Below are positions 26,501 to 30,575 of a stretch of 64,000 nt of DNA, piece by piece. The notes beneath the pieces were generated by a model. That model saw only the letters and a program-made list of their open reading frames with translations. It made no database searches and had not been told where the DNA came from. A program made the position numbers and the translations under genes. The stretch lies in contig NZ_JASKMS010000038.1 in the NCBI RefSeq assembly GCF_030124145.1, positions 1 through 64,000 of the forward strand. The letters run 5' to 3'. Source of the DNA: Streptomyces sp. 378. Lineage in GTDB: Bacteria; Actinomycetota; Actinomycetes; Streptomycetales; Streptomycetaceae. Every line of letters begins with the position of its first letter. The stretch's first letter is position 1.

Positions 26501-29498
26501 CCGGACCGTCCCCGCGACCGGCGGAGCCTTCGCCGTCCCCCGACTCCAGGTGCAGATCGGTGGCGGGCTCGGCCCATGGGCGCGACAGAGTGGCGAGCTT
26601 GGCCGTGGCGGGGACGGTGAGCGTGCTGTCCGGTCCCGTCCCGCTGCTCTGTGCGAGAGGCGTCACCCCCGACAACGCCTTCGCGGACGACGCATCCGCG
26701 CCCGGAGACGCTGATTCGGTACGGACCGGCGTCTCACTCGGCGGAGGCGAAGGCGCGGCCGGGGGCGGGGTGCCGTCGGGCGGGGTCATGGGACTGGTGG
26801 TCCGGGTGCCGCCTGCCGGGGTCGCGGAGCTGGTTGCCCGTGTGCCGTCTGTCGTGCCTGCGGAGCTGGTGGTCCGTGCGCCGTCCGCCGGGCCGGCAGA
26901 GCCGGTGGTCCGGGTGCCGTCGGATGGCGCTGCGGAGCTGGTGGTCCGAGTGCCGTCGACGGTCGGGCCGCTCTGGGTGGCGGGACGGGGAGATGGCCCG
27001 GCAGGGGCGGGCGGGCCGAAGGCGTCGGCCAGCGGCAGTAGCACGTCGGAGCCGGGGAAGCCGGTTCCGACGGTGCTGTCCGGCGTCGTGGCGGGCGGCG
27101 GGCCGGTGAGCGGGCGCACCTCGACCGGGCGTCCCGGCCCCTCGCGGGTCAGCTCGACGGCCGCGCGCACCGGATGCCCCGCCTCGTCCATCGAGGTCGG
27201 CGGCCCGAGCACCACGGCCCGGTCGGTTCCGGCCCCGTCCAGCAGCTCGGCGGCTCGGGCAGACCCCTGCTCCGGCGGCGGCAGCTCCGAGACGACGATG
27301 GTGAACGGGGGTGCCTCGGACGGCGCGGAGCCCACCGTGGGGACGGGACCGGCCTTCGCCTCGCCCGCGTCGCCGCTGCCTCGCACGCCCGGCGCGTCAC
27401 CGGTGTCCTGTCCATCAGGGAGGTCCCGTACGCGCTGCCCCTGCGAGGGTTCCCGCTGCGGCATGCCGTCCTGGCCGTCCGCTGTCCCCTGCGAACTGTC
27501 CGGCGTACGGGTGCCCTGCGACGGCGCGCTGAAAGGCGCCGACGACATTGAGGTCCCTCCCGAGGAGACGCCACCAGGCCTGCCGCCGGAATTGGTTCCA
27601 GGGGAGGCAGAGGTGGCGGAGCCACTGTGGGTGACGGGACCGGCCGCCGCCCCCTGATCCGGAGTCGTCTCCGCGCGGTCGCCGGTGACGGAGGCGTCAG
27701 TCGAGACGGAGGCGTCAGTCGACAGCGAGGTGTCGCCGGACAGCGGGGCGTCCACCGTGACCGGCACGCCGAGGGAATCGAGTGCGCGGCGGACGCCGTC
27801 CGCGTCGATCTGTGCGGCCGGGCCGCTCCCCGTGGGCACCACCCGCACCTCGGGCAGGTGTGAGAGGTTGCTGCTCAGCGTGTCACGGACCCCGATCTCG
27901 GTACTGCCGGGCGGCTTTGAGCCACGCAGGGCGGCAAGGTCGCGCAGCGCCTGCTCGCGTACCTCCGGCGGGCCGTTGTGGACCTGCTGCCACAGCTCGT
28001 TGTCGGCGGCGGTCACCGGCAGCGGGCCGGGGGAGTAGGACGGGGGGTCCACGGTCGTGTACGGCGGGGGCGGGCTCTGCGTGAAGGCGGTGGACGGTGA
28101 CGGGCTGCCGGCGAAGTCGCCCGAACCGGTGGTCTGCCGGGTGGCGGGCGGCGGAGAGGTGAGGGCGGGTGCGTTGCCGCCCGCGCCGTCTCGCGAGGGG
28201 TCACCGGCGCTGTCGGCGACGCCGCCGTCACGGGAGCGCGGCGAGTCGGCGGAGTCGCGGTCGCCGGAACCGGCGTCGGTGTCCGACACGGTGGGCGGCT
28301 GGAAGCGCAACTTGTCGATGGCGTGACGGAGTTCGGCGCCGCTGTTCAGTGCGATGTCGGTGAGGGTCGCCTCGACCTGGCTGCTGATGCCCGCGCCGAC
28401 GAAGGTCGACCAGCTCGTGGACCAGTCGCCGTCGAACGCTCCCTTGATCAGGATCTCCGCGAGGGCCTCGCCGGAGCCTGCGGCGAGGAAGTCGGCGGTT
28501 CCCTTGAGGCCGTAGTGGCCGGCCAGCGCGCCCGGCCGGTCGGCGTTGTGGCGCAGGAGCTGGTTGTTGCGCCACAGGTTGGTGTTGTTCCGGAAGGAGA
28601 GCGGATCGTTCCGGAAGGTGGTCGGGGTGTCGCGGGGAGGGGGCGGGTCGTTCGGGGACGGGTGCGGATCGGGGCGGCCGTTCGGGGAGGTGCCGCCGTG
28701 GGGGCCGGGGCCGGGCCTGAAGTCGAGATCCGGGTTGTCGCGAATCTTCGGCGGGTTCTTGAAGTCGAGGTCGGGCCCATGCTTGAGGAAGTTGTTGTCG
28801 TAGCTCTTGACGATGTTCTTGGCGAAGTCGTCGAAGACGCTGGTGAGGAAGCCGGCCGCCGCGCCGAACGCGGCGGACTTGAGGATGTCGTTCCAGTCGA
28901 AGCCGTCCGGGCGGCGGCCGTTCGGGGCGAAGTTCATCATGGCCAGCCGCACCGCGAAGGTGGTGAACGCCTCCGCGAACGCCTCCGTCAGGGACGGCGC
29001 GAGATGCAGCCGCTGCAGCAGATGGCTGAGCGTGGTGAGGATCATGAACCGGCTGCGCAGCTTGGCCATCATGATCTGGCTGGCCGAGGCGCCACCGGTG
29101 AAGAAGGACATCGCCAGATAGATGGCGATCTCGATGAGCAGCCGGATGACCTCGGCGATGACCTGCCACTTGGACTCCATGATGTCCATGGAGGTCTTGC
29201 GCCGGCCCTCGGCGATCTTGTCGAGCTGCTCGGCGAACTCGCGCAGGTAGTTCTTGCCGTCGTCGTCGATGAGCATGCCCATCGCCTTGGCGTACGACTT
29301 GGACAGGTCGTCCGGCATGGACTCGGCGATGTCGTGGATCGACTTGTCGATCAGTGAGGAGAGCCGGTCGAGTTTGCGGCCCAGGCCGGAATAGGGCTTG
29401 CGGCTGTCGTAGGCCAGATCCTCGTCGGCGTCGATGAGTTTCTCCCCGGTGAGGATGAAGATCATCGCGTTGACCTCGGGCGATGCCTGCAGGCTCAT
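11598..29498 (-). CDS. Giant 5,966-residue multidomain T7SS-associated protein (lonely-Cys / OTU / metzincin-like modules)
   Basis: One uninterrupted 17.9-kb frame from the ATG at 29498. Residues 1-400 are mostly helical, with a hydrophobic stretch near 112-142 and a second near 160-190. 400-1090 is a disordered Pro/Thr/Ser/Gly linker with GTRTTSSA-type repeats. 1090-1290 is a 'lonely Cys' domain (His1188, Cys1235). 1520-1740 is an OTU-like protease (Cys1540, His1732). 1800-3600 is repetitive and beta-rich. 3730-4200 holds two OTU-like modules without the Cys. 4275-5966 is an A-B-A-A-B-A array of HEIGLH (A) and HELTHQLGLRDEY (B) modules. It is the last gene of a minus-strand operon headed by WXG100 genes, so T7SS export is likely but inferred. 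Giant 'lonely Cys domain' proteins are known from Streptomyces; their function is not established. No signal peptide is seen. Confidence 0.85.
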   Translation of the reverse strand: MSLQASPEVNAMIFILTGEKLIDADEDLAYDSRKPYSGLGRKLDRLSSLIDKSIHDIAESMPDDLSKSYAKAMGMLIDDDGKNYLREFAEQLDKIAEGRRKTSMDIMESKWQVIAEVIRLLIEIAIYLAMSFFTGGASASQIMMAKLRSRFMILTTLSHLLQRLHLAPSLTEAFAEAFTTFAVRLAMMNFAPNGRRPDGFDWNDILKSAAFGAAAGFLTSVFDDFAKNIVKSYDNNFLKHGPDLDFKNPPKIRDNPDLDFRPGPGPHGGTSPNGRPDPHPSPNDPPPPRDTPTTFRNDPLSFRNNTNLWRNNQLLRHNADRPGALAGHYGLKGTADFLAAGSGEALAEILIKGAFDGDWSTSWSTFVGAGISSQVEATLTDIALNSGAELRHAIDKLRFQPPTVSDTDAGSGDRDSADSPRSRDGGVADSAGDPSRDGAGGNAPALTSPPPATRQTTGSGDFAGSPSPSTAFTQSPPPPYTTVDPPSYSPGPLPVTAADNELWQQVHNGPPEVREQALRDLAALRGSKPPGSTEIGVRDTLSSNLSHLPEVRVVPTGSGPAAQIDADGVRRALDSLGVPVTVDAPLSGDTSLSTDASVSTDASVTGDRAETTPDQGAAAGPVTHSGSATSASPGTNSGGRPGGVSSGGTSMSSAPFSAPSQGTRTPDSSQGTADGQDGMPQREPSQGQRVRDLPDGQDTGDAPGVRGSGDAGEAKAGPVPTVGSAPSEAPPFTIVVSELPPPEQGSARAAELLDGAGTDRAVVLGPPTSMDEAGHPVRAAVELTREGPGRPVEVRPLTGPPPATTPDSTVGTGFPGSDVLLPLADAFGPPAPAGPSPRPATQSGPTVDGTRTTSSAAPSDGTRTTGSAGPADGARTTSSAGTTDGTRATSSATPAGGTRTTSPMTPPDGTPPPAAPSPPPSETPVRTESASPGADASSAKALSGVTPLAQSSGTGPDSTLTVPATAKLATLSRPWAEPATDLHLESGDGEGSAGRGDGPGGGRGSGNRGTPPPPPPPLSPTPDTPNTQGSPNTWDTPNAPDDSAQTPPVAAPSTGRIIVRPTGATADSDNGAARPEGRPVVTTLAGHTVPVAQLRRWMPDTAVRPQPGQAVRTLTISQSPADDGTAHSEGRRALLGQDTFRGVRTVSTPPAQDTGAAPTTVSRAVFTGPPTPLPGSGTQEGADYFAGHGTSRTVTLGTDDAAHPTVKVSGVQFGQVLKSWSEDGNPDRPIVLFSCETGRQPEVAGLPVAQHVANRTGRPVYAPTTEVGTARDRDGNVRAVLTEGSDGPGRWRLFTPEPVGADLDDLARDAGLHAGPEPADAFTRARTLQQIRTLRDTFGPDAEQRPEGRELLAGLALVDHLRWLSPDTAARYGDGRMTPGLLRRMVTHWADPTGGTTDPATDPTPEQYARFLREAARLRSATGPDATLDTLLPPPPPALPPTTMVSPEDVRGLTYAPSAQVTWSLSDTPLPLAELSLSPEDTAELARRRPDLVPAPSRPESPAEDLTLLSKGAVTPGPSDTVYADGLTFTRLDTPGGGNCLFRALLDSARGRTIPPAWAARNVAGLRGLLRDRIAGTELGAAAATAIPDPVFAVVDDLRVRALAGARDADESRRITEEWNRIAQAIVTDGDPGRWRQLLRDSDYPQLADVAPTPTQARRLGSGALLAAAAERPGLWSSPFADLLPEALAHTLDLDLRLIQPDTRSPGRSLVTSLHPGGSGGTLHLAYNGTDHYDALVPASAPLTPVPDPATAQDSVSPDLPAQDPVSPDLPTQHPVGPDPVTREPSAAPESQATDRGEPVPLETQLERHRPARLLTGQDAPPPDPAPRTVAFEDGSRLPTVLISPDADPGDSAPGSRPDGSARNVPTGLFNGPGVTTLRSPELVAREIFDKLPKHLRSRFDEAELLRLLTDQPSAFTAPRGARFVGREKSGVGLEMTVEAVPYHRWERFSDVDGGTVRVDTMRRGQAGTGGGRSVGFGRRIAGALSMGPPLNWLLKIGVSAGWTRRTDYTQGTQAYHQSEWRAHEGSHLHLDDVYYRVRVDRVTEEPKPSSGPVDSNGGNTRSATPSDSPAPQPAWRRSQVHTAGFALRDGLSWRLPDDLTVPFKGPRRAPRTLTFPDGAEPRVTDITGLHLTDPPEDLALAISGARPGSSAHRTVVSYVRPTRLLALFGRMTSPVTGPELTRGGGRHPLGHLVVERSVPHRATLVTESVKAELRDLTQTTYQNERGHVRDTRFGIQVTAGPNHTLVGPETDVRLQGGPLVRADLTSGRGHHLGADAARKTTGRVRNHPLALYRVERTLMVRKPGEPASAARPVRVVSLDWMSTQDARRLAGWDSRTPGQAGPNPDAEPPVPWYLTREDPVHLSGQVRAEGFRPDRPQNDHPRAHRDQPQGQNRPQVQPSTHAPAPTPAPAPGPALAPAPAQDPAGQPAPQDPMRAFADAVLDTLHRSYPSLFVPPLMLRHPRLAKFWYGDGRMRTALHNDRQVREALNRPSLAQSLDDLTTTGVPVSLTEDGKVHRGHHTLILRARLSDRRFETTMSERSLRNAVIGTEISGQGQQASTTLSGGVELGVSPRDHDKVPEAGLPRQAGSVTVGARYAKTDQKATRNTVAVTHDQLTFQNGADLYSYRVELGASFEGHRRPRGWARLASVGLLGAGAFVSKVEERPLFTRGAETVGRVELAVPAAHGSERHAPADPPTGRPAPAPTTTSQRLSSTEADQLLDGTRPVHRVDSADRRLTQRLLRAPHAVLSTEGGPRRQQLAQDTADRATGSSWHIGAPGAPARTALRRAMANLSVAGQLGQYLGPFGSRIAGLSGAGPLQAHYLKAAIRGELHHLRVRSDPKPASLEATLGNEHRVLGSASTVSHATLGIQGADMPLQQAPGGPALVGTYSTALQYAWGRGRSIAQTLTRGRNTTLTFAGRMYLVVADATETIAVRDRWTAAMGLVGTRAGSRISSAAGRLSEHLGRRLAPRRAAAALQRIRDAVMFHLPMQDAIEAGLAPDGLGTGTPHNLAGGYRVPGFLRGRRFPTHPSGQLDASRAASHLMRQLERIGVPSHDREQVLQRLSPDFLRAHLHELTTDGMTLPVRYRTWTSPHHLPVGGSPGRLLFRLTPVTTTVEKLRTGFELEDYRTIARDDAVATSQNRGADATLSVAQRAAGSGGILTANPSLQGTAAKQRSSARTETTGSTAMPNIATTQAHAELVTSYVLTVSMSDATGAPLAPRVGASVGTLNEMLPASLLTPDGDGSDSALTEQDVPEPERAVKLLTAEQALPEGIAAWRTSTDNTDSAHGIDRTDRTDHPGTTSPNTAAPGTTAPSTADSDVLPFDDRIGSGILAVDIVGAANVQDALTLATARADGFGDSDLGRRHTGTSLAERVRMARLTPLTGLGTAPAQAQAEATSQGGLTAGFREALGPHGSPLPTQSSARLFGQSHTADARLYAKMHRGGARLLAVENKPRMEAMQRRKTSDALESGITDNVEGAVGTSPLAGTSNAGLTNPGATVPIGGANDTTALKGSVDTTLGTHVKVVTDRSMLFALPVSWLSVAEAHHQMSDSRPLHALGKARRGPRAAEARTTALVWLREDIARDHGLLDDTSFPDEVGSAWDDLAKATADLATAEQRYYDARARARDTWLDLTPQERAAVDDDTAGTTGPGSVTRSPAVRAWQAARAEVRLWERRTDAAAADHHRLHLAATRLTAHHRNPSAVPAPEKPQEYTEPAWRSEAPEPYIVTDTAGSGPRTLTSPDGAMVREVHDVPHDGASFFHALLAVAQDRARLPHLLGTDLAVRLAAAPGGPEVTAEAVGAARDRLAWELGEDGNEDLLDALALDAADTFTQGELDAAGVEFTPAQQAEFDAFGRLPQTFWPTPGQRVALAVAALSRPFASEPLPDAAGYPDGEQAPPERRAGDHGGADLLPALAARVLGTPLTVVTGEGRSQLFLPHGADPAGVRPATDPVLLAAGGFFHAALPPGTPPPVATALPAPTDSTVSTGAADTGTTTADPTRGTPGKPLPRRSHSTPPWMPPAGSSGPRYRLDRDGVLTAPDGATYTQGTPSGRGNGFFGALSTALREAAAHPGLPSREAARLRTRAEATPSQLMRLNGLPGEATMRDALFTPPPPRLRPGAPAPSPEALEGQLRRHLSVAPWGAEADHAVAEWAAAATGTTVTLIEENGTAHTYTGPSADSPHLRLRRRGGDIVPLLSRTPAPEPPSEQGTPPTEATDLSPLPEQDPAAIPLPLSPVPTTGSDVTHAPDEEEAYELSTLSGTGTDAPSTAPEPALRPFKLGSYEFTNLNQTDTYLDKAVRIIELLDEHATIKHYIGDRTVRITLHLRTTETPADVIDRGADGVDINLASYYFEKYDTGYIMGMLAHEIGLHPLASRNPEIAEQEEAYQGMPLTVPGLTDLDPPRTMNTDRAGQADHVMAAYPPTIRHRLYRDIVIEMAQVLAQRARVGVPGAKSQDVTDLFDTYLMDLASIAVTSDHRLNAVKEPNYTARVYNAYKEELRARLGDNAALRDLLPSNKTLFGVARNFTQLATSIATNNRGDSIQRPLGPGETRPRLPGSSGGTATPDPAPSAPPSRGSRDHRPRFVVRSGFDARRFAYDGEPVTDLTVRVTLRGTNEQAVRVFEELRGGVEEFLNDPAYRLPNGDRLHVTVEHVDPTDPNADTPHLTVDLTGRDRAMDQVTWWTDAAPVQLVHELTHQLGLRDEYRDADAPHRPHILGSLLGSLDEAPEDPALAPAGLRDRHLALLGALIGEVTQAPPPDGEVSGLSWAAARSAAAREPRESVWVDPVSLPRTADGTTIADVVPAHMQQDTDAPSTAPEPALRPFKLGSYEFTNLNQTDTYLDKAVRIIELLDEHATIKHYIGDRTVRITLHLRTTETPADVIDRGADGVDINLASYYFEKYDTGYIMGMLAHEIGLHPLASRNTRIPEEEELYRGMPLLVPGLETLNTPRFMNTEGAGQEDHIMAAFPHTLRHGIYRDIVLEMAGVLERRARVGVPGAKSRDVTDLIDTYLMDLASIAVTNDHRAKAILDPGYTARVYNAYKAQFAERLAEDSPVRPLLPADKGRFGVLGDFAQLATSVGTNNRGDSIQRPAAAAPTATTTGEARPRLPQAGADGTVATGVPPRMPQEANSAPEAPDRVLAPFKSGNFEFTNLKHTNEKYRDKAIRIIELLRKHATIRAYVDGRPVRITLHLRTTETPADVIDRGADGVDINLASYYFEKYDTGYIMGMLAHEIGLHPLASRNTRIPEEEELYRGMPLLVPGLETLNTPRFMNTEGAGQEDHIMAAFPHTLRHGIYRDIVLEMAGVLEEEARTGEEGAKAKDVTDLIDTYLMDLATIAITNDRRRDAAWEPRYTAKVYNAYKAQFAARLADDSPVRRLLPPDKRWFNVTNNFLGLGASFAFNNQGDSIQTSAPEAGGQPTDESRPRLSGTDGDPTPSYPSPGAPRPRGPRDHRPRFVVRSGFDARRFAYDGEPVTDLTVRVALRGTHDETSRVFDRLRAGVDEYLNAPGHLLPGGDRLHVTVEHVDPTDPGADTPHLTVDLTGRDRAMDQNTWWTDATPVQLLHELTHQLGLRDEYRDTDAPHRPHVPGSLLGALDEAPEDSSLAAAGLRDRHLALLGALIGEVPPQPRDGDEDTDRTWQETRTGTTPVPRTSVWVDPVSLPGAVDGTDGTTMTEVPAHMPRSSDAAPAATEPTPTPFRSGNFEFTNLKHTNERYRDKAVRIIELLGDHPTIRDYVGDRTVRITLHLRTTETPADVRDLGADGVQINLASYYFEKYDIGYIMGMLAHEIGLHPLASRDAGIPDEESMFQDIPLPVPGLADLAVPRTMSTRGAGQADHIMAAFPSSTRHRVYREIVVETAEILARQTQAGEEGAKAADVTDLFDCYLMDLASIAITNDYRMNAAREPNYTARVYNAYKDLLRARLEDNTALRDLLPTNKSLLGVINDFRRIGTHMAFNNRGDSIQ
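11601..12407 (-). other. Module A4 (HEIGLH domain, C-terminus of giant protein)
   Basis: Residues ~5698-5966. It starts FRSGNFEFTNLKHTN and ends NNRGDSIQ at the stop codon. Core motif GMLAHEIGLHPLASR, with His5789 and Glu5790. The motif is HExxxH rather than HExxH, so metalloenzyme activity is possible but unproven. This is the most diverged of the four A copies. Confidence 0.6.
12624..13142 (-). other. Module B2 (metzincin-like HELTHQLGLRDEY domain)
   Basis: Residues ~5453-5625: RPRFVVRSGFDARRFAYDG, then LHVTVEHVDP, then LLHELTHQLGLRDEYRD. His5566, Glu5567, His5570 and Asp5576 fit HExxHxxGxxD, a metzincin-style zinc site with Asp as third ligand. It lies between A3 and A4. Confidence 0.65.
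13266..14075 (-). other. Module A3 (HEIGLH domain)
   Basis: Residues ~5142-5411, with the HEIGLH His at 5234. Its central 362 bp (13570-13931) are identical to those of module A2, while the flanks differ, which points to recent duplication or gene conversion. Confidence 0.6.
13570..13931. repeat. 362-bp exact repeat, copy 1 (A3)
   Basis: Identical base for base to 14530-14891 (offset 960). It covers the HEIGLH core of module A3. Sequence on both sides has diverged. Confidence 0.9.
14226..15041 (-). other. Module A2 (HEIGLH domain)
   Basis: Residues ~4820-5091, with the HEIGLH His at 4914. It is a mosaic: its 5' part matches A1 exactly and its middle matches both A1 and A3, so A2 looks like a recombination junction. 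Confidence 0.6.
14530..14891. repeat. 362-bp exact repeat, copy 2 (A2)
   Basis: Partner of 13570-13931, with no differences over 362 bp. It overlaps the second exact repeat pair that starts at 14724. Confidence 0.9.
14724..15066. repeat. 343-bp exact repeat, copy 1 (A2)
   Basis: Identical to 16362-16704 (offset 1638). It covers the N-terminal half of module A2 together with the preceding linker (PSTAPEPALRPFKLGSYEF). Confidence 0.9.
15225..15752 (-). other. Module B1 (metzincin-like HELTHQLGLRDEY domain)
   Basis: Residues ~4583-4758, with His4694, Glu4695, His4698 and Asp4704 in VHELTHQLGLRDEYRDADAP. It shares most of its sequence with B2, but the DNA has diverged more than that of the A copies. 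It is probably a zinc peptidase domain. Confidence 0.65.
15858..16676 (-). other. Module A1 (HEIGLH domain)
   Basis: Residues ~4275-4547, with the HEIGLH His at 4368. It is the first of four A modules. Conserved stretches are RITLHLRTTETPADVIDRG and GVDINLASYYFEKYDTGYIM before the HEIGLH core, and YTARVYNAYKEEL near the end. Confidence 0.6.
16362..16704. repeat. 343-bp exact repeat, copy 2 (A1)
   Basis: Partner of 14724-15066. The identity spans part of A1 and the linker upstream of it. Confidence 0.9.
16899..17411 (-). other. OTU-like module 3, catalytic Cys missing
   Basis: Residues ~4030-4200. GTPSGRGNGFFGALSTAL occupies the place of the OTU GDGNCLFRAL motif, but the Cys position is Gly. 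A TTVTLIEENGTAHTYTG strand region follows. It is probably a non-catalytic decoy or scaffold. Confidence 0.45.
17604..18311 (-). other. OTU-like module 2, catalytic Cys missing
   Basis: Residues ~3730-3965. VPHDGASFFHALLAVAQ replaces the OTU nucleophile motif with Ser at the Cys position; TPLTVVTGEGRSQLF and GGFFHAALPP follow where strand and His motifs would fall. Whether the Ser is functional is unknown. Confidence 0.45.
24279..24941 (-). other. OTU-like cysteine protease module 1 (intact Cys/His)
   Basis: Residues ~1520-1740. DTPGGGNCLFRALLDSARG contains the OTU nucleophile Cys1540, and YNGTDHYDALVP the matching His1732. Both motifs are close to those of deubiquitinase-type OTU proteases. 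The ~190-residue separation fits the fold. Confidence 0.7.
25629..26231 (-). other. Lonely-Cys domain (clan CD-like His/Cys pair)
   Basis: Residues ~1090-1290. YFAGHGTSRTV (His1188) and IVLFSCETGRQPEVAGLP (Cys1235) lie 47 residues apart. The pattern of a strand ending HG followed by a strand ending SC is what clan CD peptidases (caspase, CHAT, C80) use. The family name comes from known giant Streptomyces proteins; the clan CD link is my inference. Confidence 0.6.
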
Positions 29499-29582
29499 CG
29501 GGGGCCGCCCTGGGGGGTGTGCGGGCAGCGCGCAGCCGCCGCTCCCGGGACGGTGCGGGAGCGGCAGGCGGTGGTGCTCGGG

Positions 29583-29960
29583 TCAGCGGCGGCCATGCCC
29601 GCCCGGGCCTCCGTCGCCGTTCAGTCCGTCGGTCTCGATCCGGCTGTTGCGCTGCTCGATGCCCTCGATGTTGCGGTCGCGGGTGTCCTTCATCATCCGG
29701 ACCTGGCTGAGCGTGGCGTCGGTGATGCCCACCAGGGCGTCACGGATGGACATCATCGTGTCCTTGGTGGTCTGCCGCTCCTTCTGCTCCTGCGGCCTGG
29801 CCTTGTCGGCGAACTCCCCTTCGGTGCCGGGCCAGCTGACCGTGGGCGCCAGCTCGTCGAGGAACTCCTCGGTCATGCTCCTGGCGAGGGAGCCGATCTC
29901 CTCCAGCTGCCCGGCCAGGGCCTCGATGCGGTGCGGGTCGACGTGGTAGCGCTGTCCCAT
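29583..29960 (-). CDS. WXG100-type small T7SS protein
   Basis: 125 residues from the ATG at 29960 (GGGGAGGAC upstream). Two helices flank TVSWPGTEGEFADKA, a WXG turn at residues 43-45 (W-P-G), as in ESX substrates. The C-terminus is Gly-rich. The start is 2 bp after the YbaB-like stop, so the two are co-translated; the giant gene follows 84 bp downstream. It is the likely export partner or chaperone of the giant protein, by position (inference). It is longer than the usual ~100 residues because of the C-terminal tail. Confidence 0.8.
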   Translation of the reverse strand: MGQRYHVDPHRIEALAGQLEEIGSLARSMTEEFLDELAPTVSWPGTEGEFADKARPQEQKERQTTKDTMMSIRDALVGITDATLSQVRMMKDTRDRNIEGIEQRNSRIETDGLNGDGGPGGHGRR

Positions 29961-29962
29961 CG

Positions 29963-30415
29963 TCAGTCCTCCCCGTCCTCGTCGAGCGCGTCCCGCCAGG
30001 CAGGGGCCTGCTCGTCGGCGCGTGCCGGGTCCTCGTCGTCGCGCAGCACCTCGGGGCCGAAGATCCGTTCCCAGTCGAGCTCGAAGCCCTTCAGTTCCGG
30101 CACGTTGCTGCTGGGCTCGGTGAAGGGGGCCATCGCCTTCATCACGTGCCGGTTCATCTTCACGCGTGCCGCGCCGGCCGCTTCCAGGACGCTGGCGGCC
30201 AGCTCCTGCGGCGACATGTCTCGGTACTTGCCGTCCAAGAACTCGATCCCGGTCAGTTCACCCTGCGGGCCCGCGGTCGCCCTGACCGCGCGGTCGGAGG
30301 AGAGCACCGCGAACGACGCCTGCCGCAGCTCGCGTTCGGTCCGTGCCACCGCCTCCTGGGCGGCCTGGAGCTCGGCCATCGCCTTTTCCAGGCGCTTCTC
30401 CAGCGGTTCCGTCAC
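29963..30415 (-). CDS. YbaB/EbfC-family-like protein of the T7SS locus
   Basis: 150 residues from the GTG at 30415, which follows a purine-rich GGAGAGGGGAGGGG; an upstream in-frame extension lacks start signals. The first ~110 residues (LEKRLEKAMAELQAAQEAV, then VRATAGPQGELTGIEFLDG and MSPQELAASVLEAAGAARVK) match the helix-sheet-helix YbaB/EbfC fold. YbaB-like proteins recur in actinobacterial ESX loci (the EspH-like group), where their role is not settled; nucleoid binding is one option and a substrate-chaperone role another. The acidic C-terminal ~40 residues (RDDEDPARADEQAP) are disordered. It sits between the AAWKG gene and a WXG gene. Confidence 0.8.
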   Translation of the reverse strand: MTEPLEKRLEKAMAELQAAQEAVARTERELRQASFAVLSSDRAVRATAGPQGELTGIEFLDGKYRDMSPQELAASVLEAAGAARVKMNRHVMKAMAPFTEPSSNVPELKGFELDWERIFGPEVLRDDEDPARADEQAPAWRDALDEDGED

Positions 30416-30575
30416 GCTCGCCCCTCCCCTCTCCGTAGGTCTGTCCGTGTGGCCGGAGGTCCGGCCCGTCACCCGGTCCGGCTCTTCCGGACCCGTCAAC
30501 TGCCTTGCTGATCTTGCATGGTGGCGGCCCCGGAGCGAAATCCGGGGGTTCCACGGCGTGCGCGATGCGCGCCGG

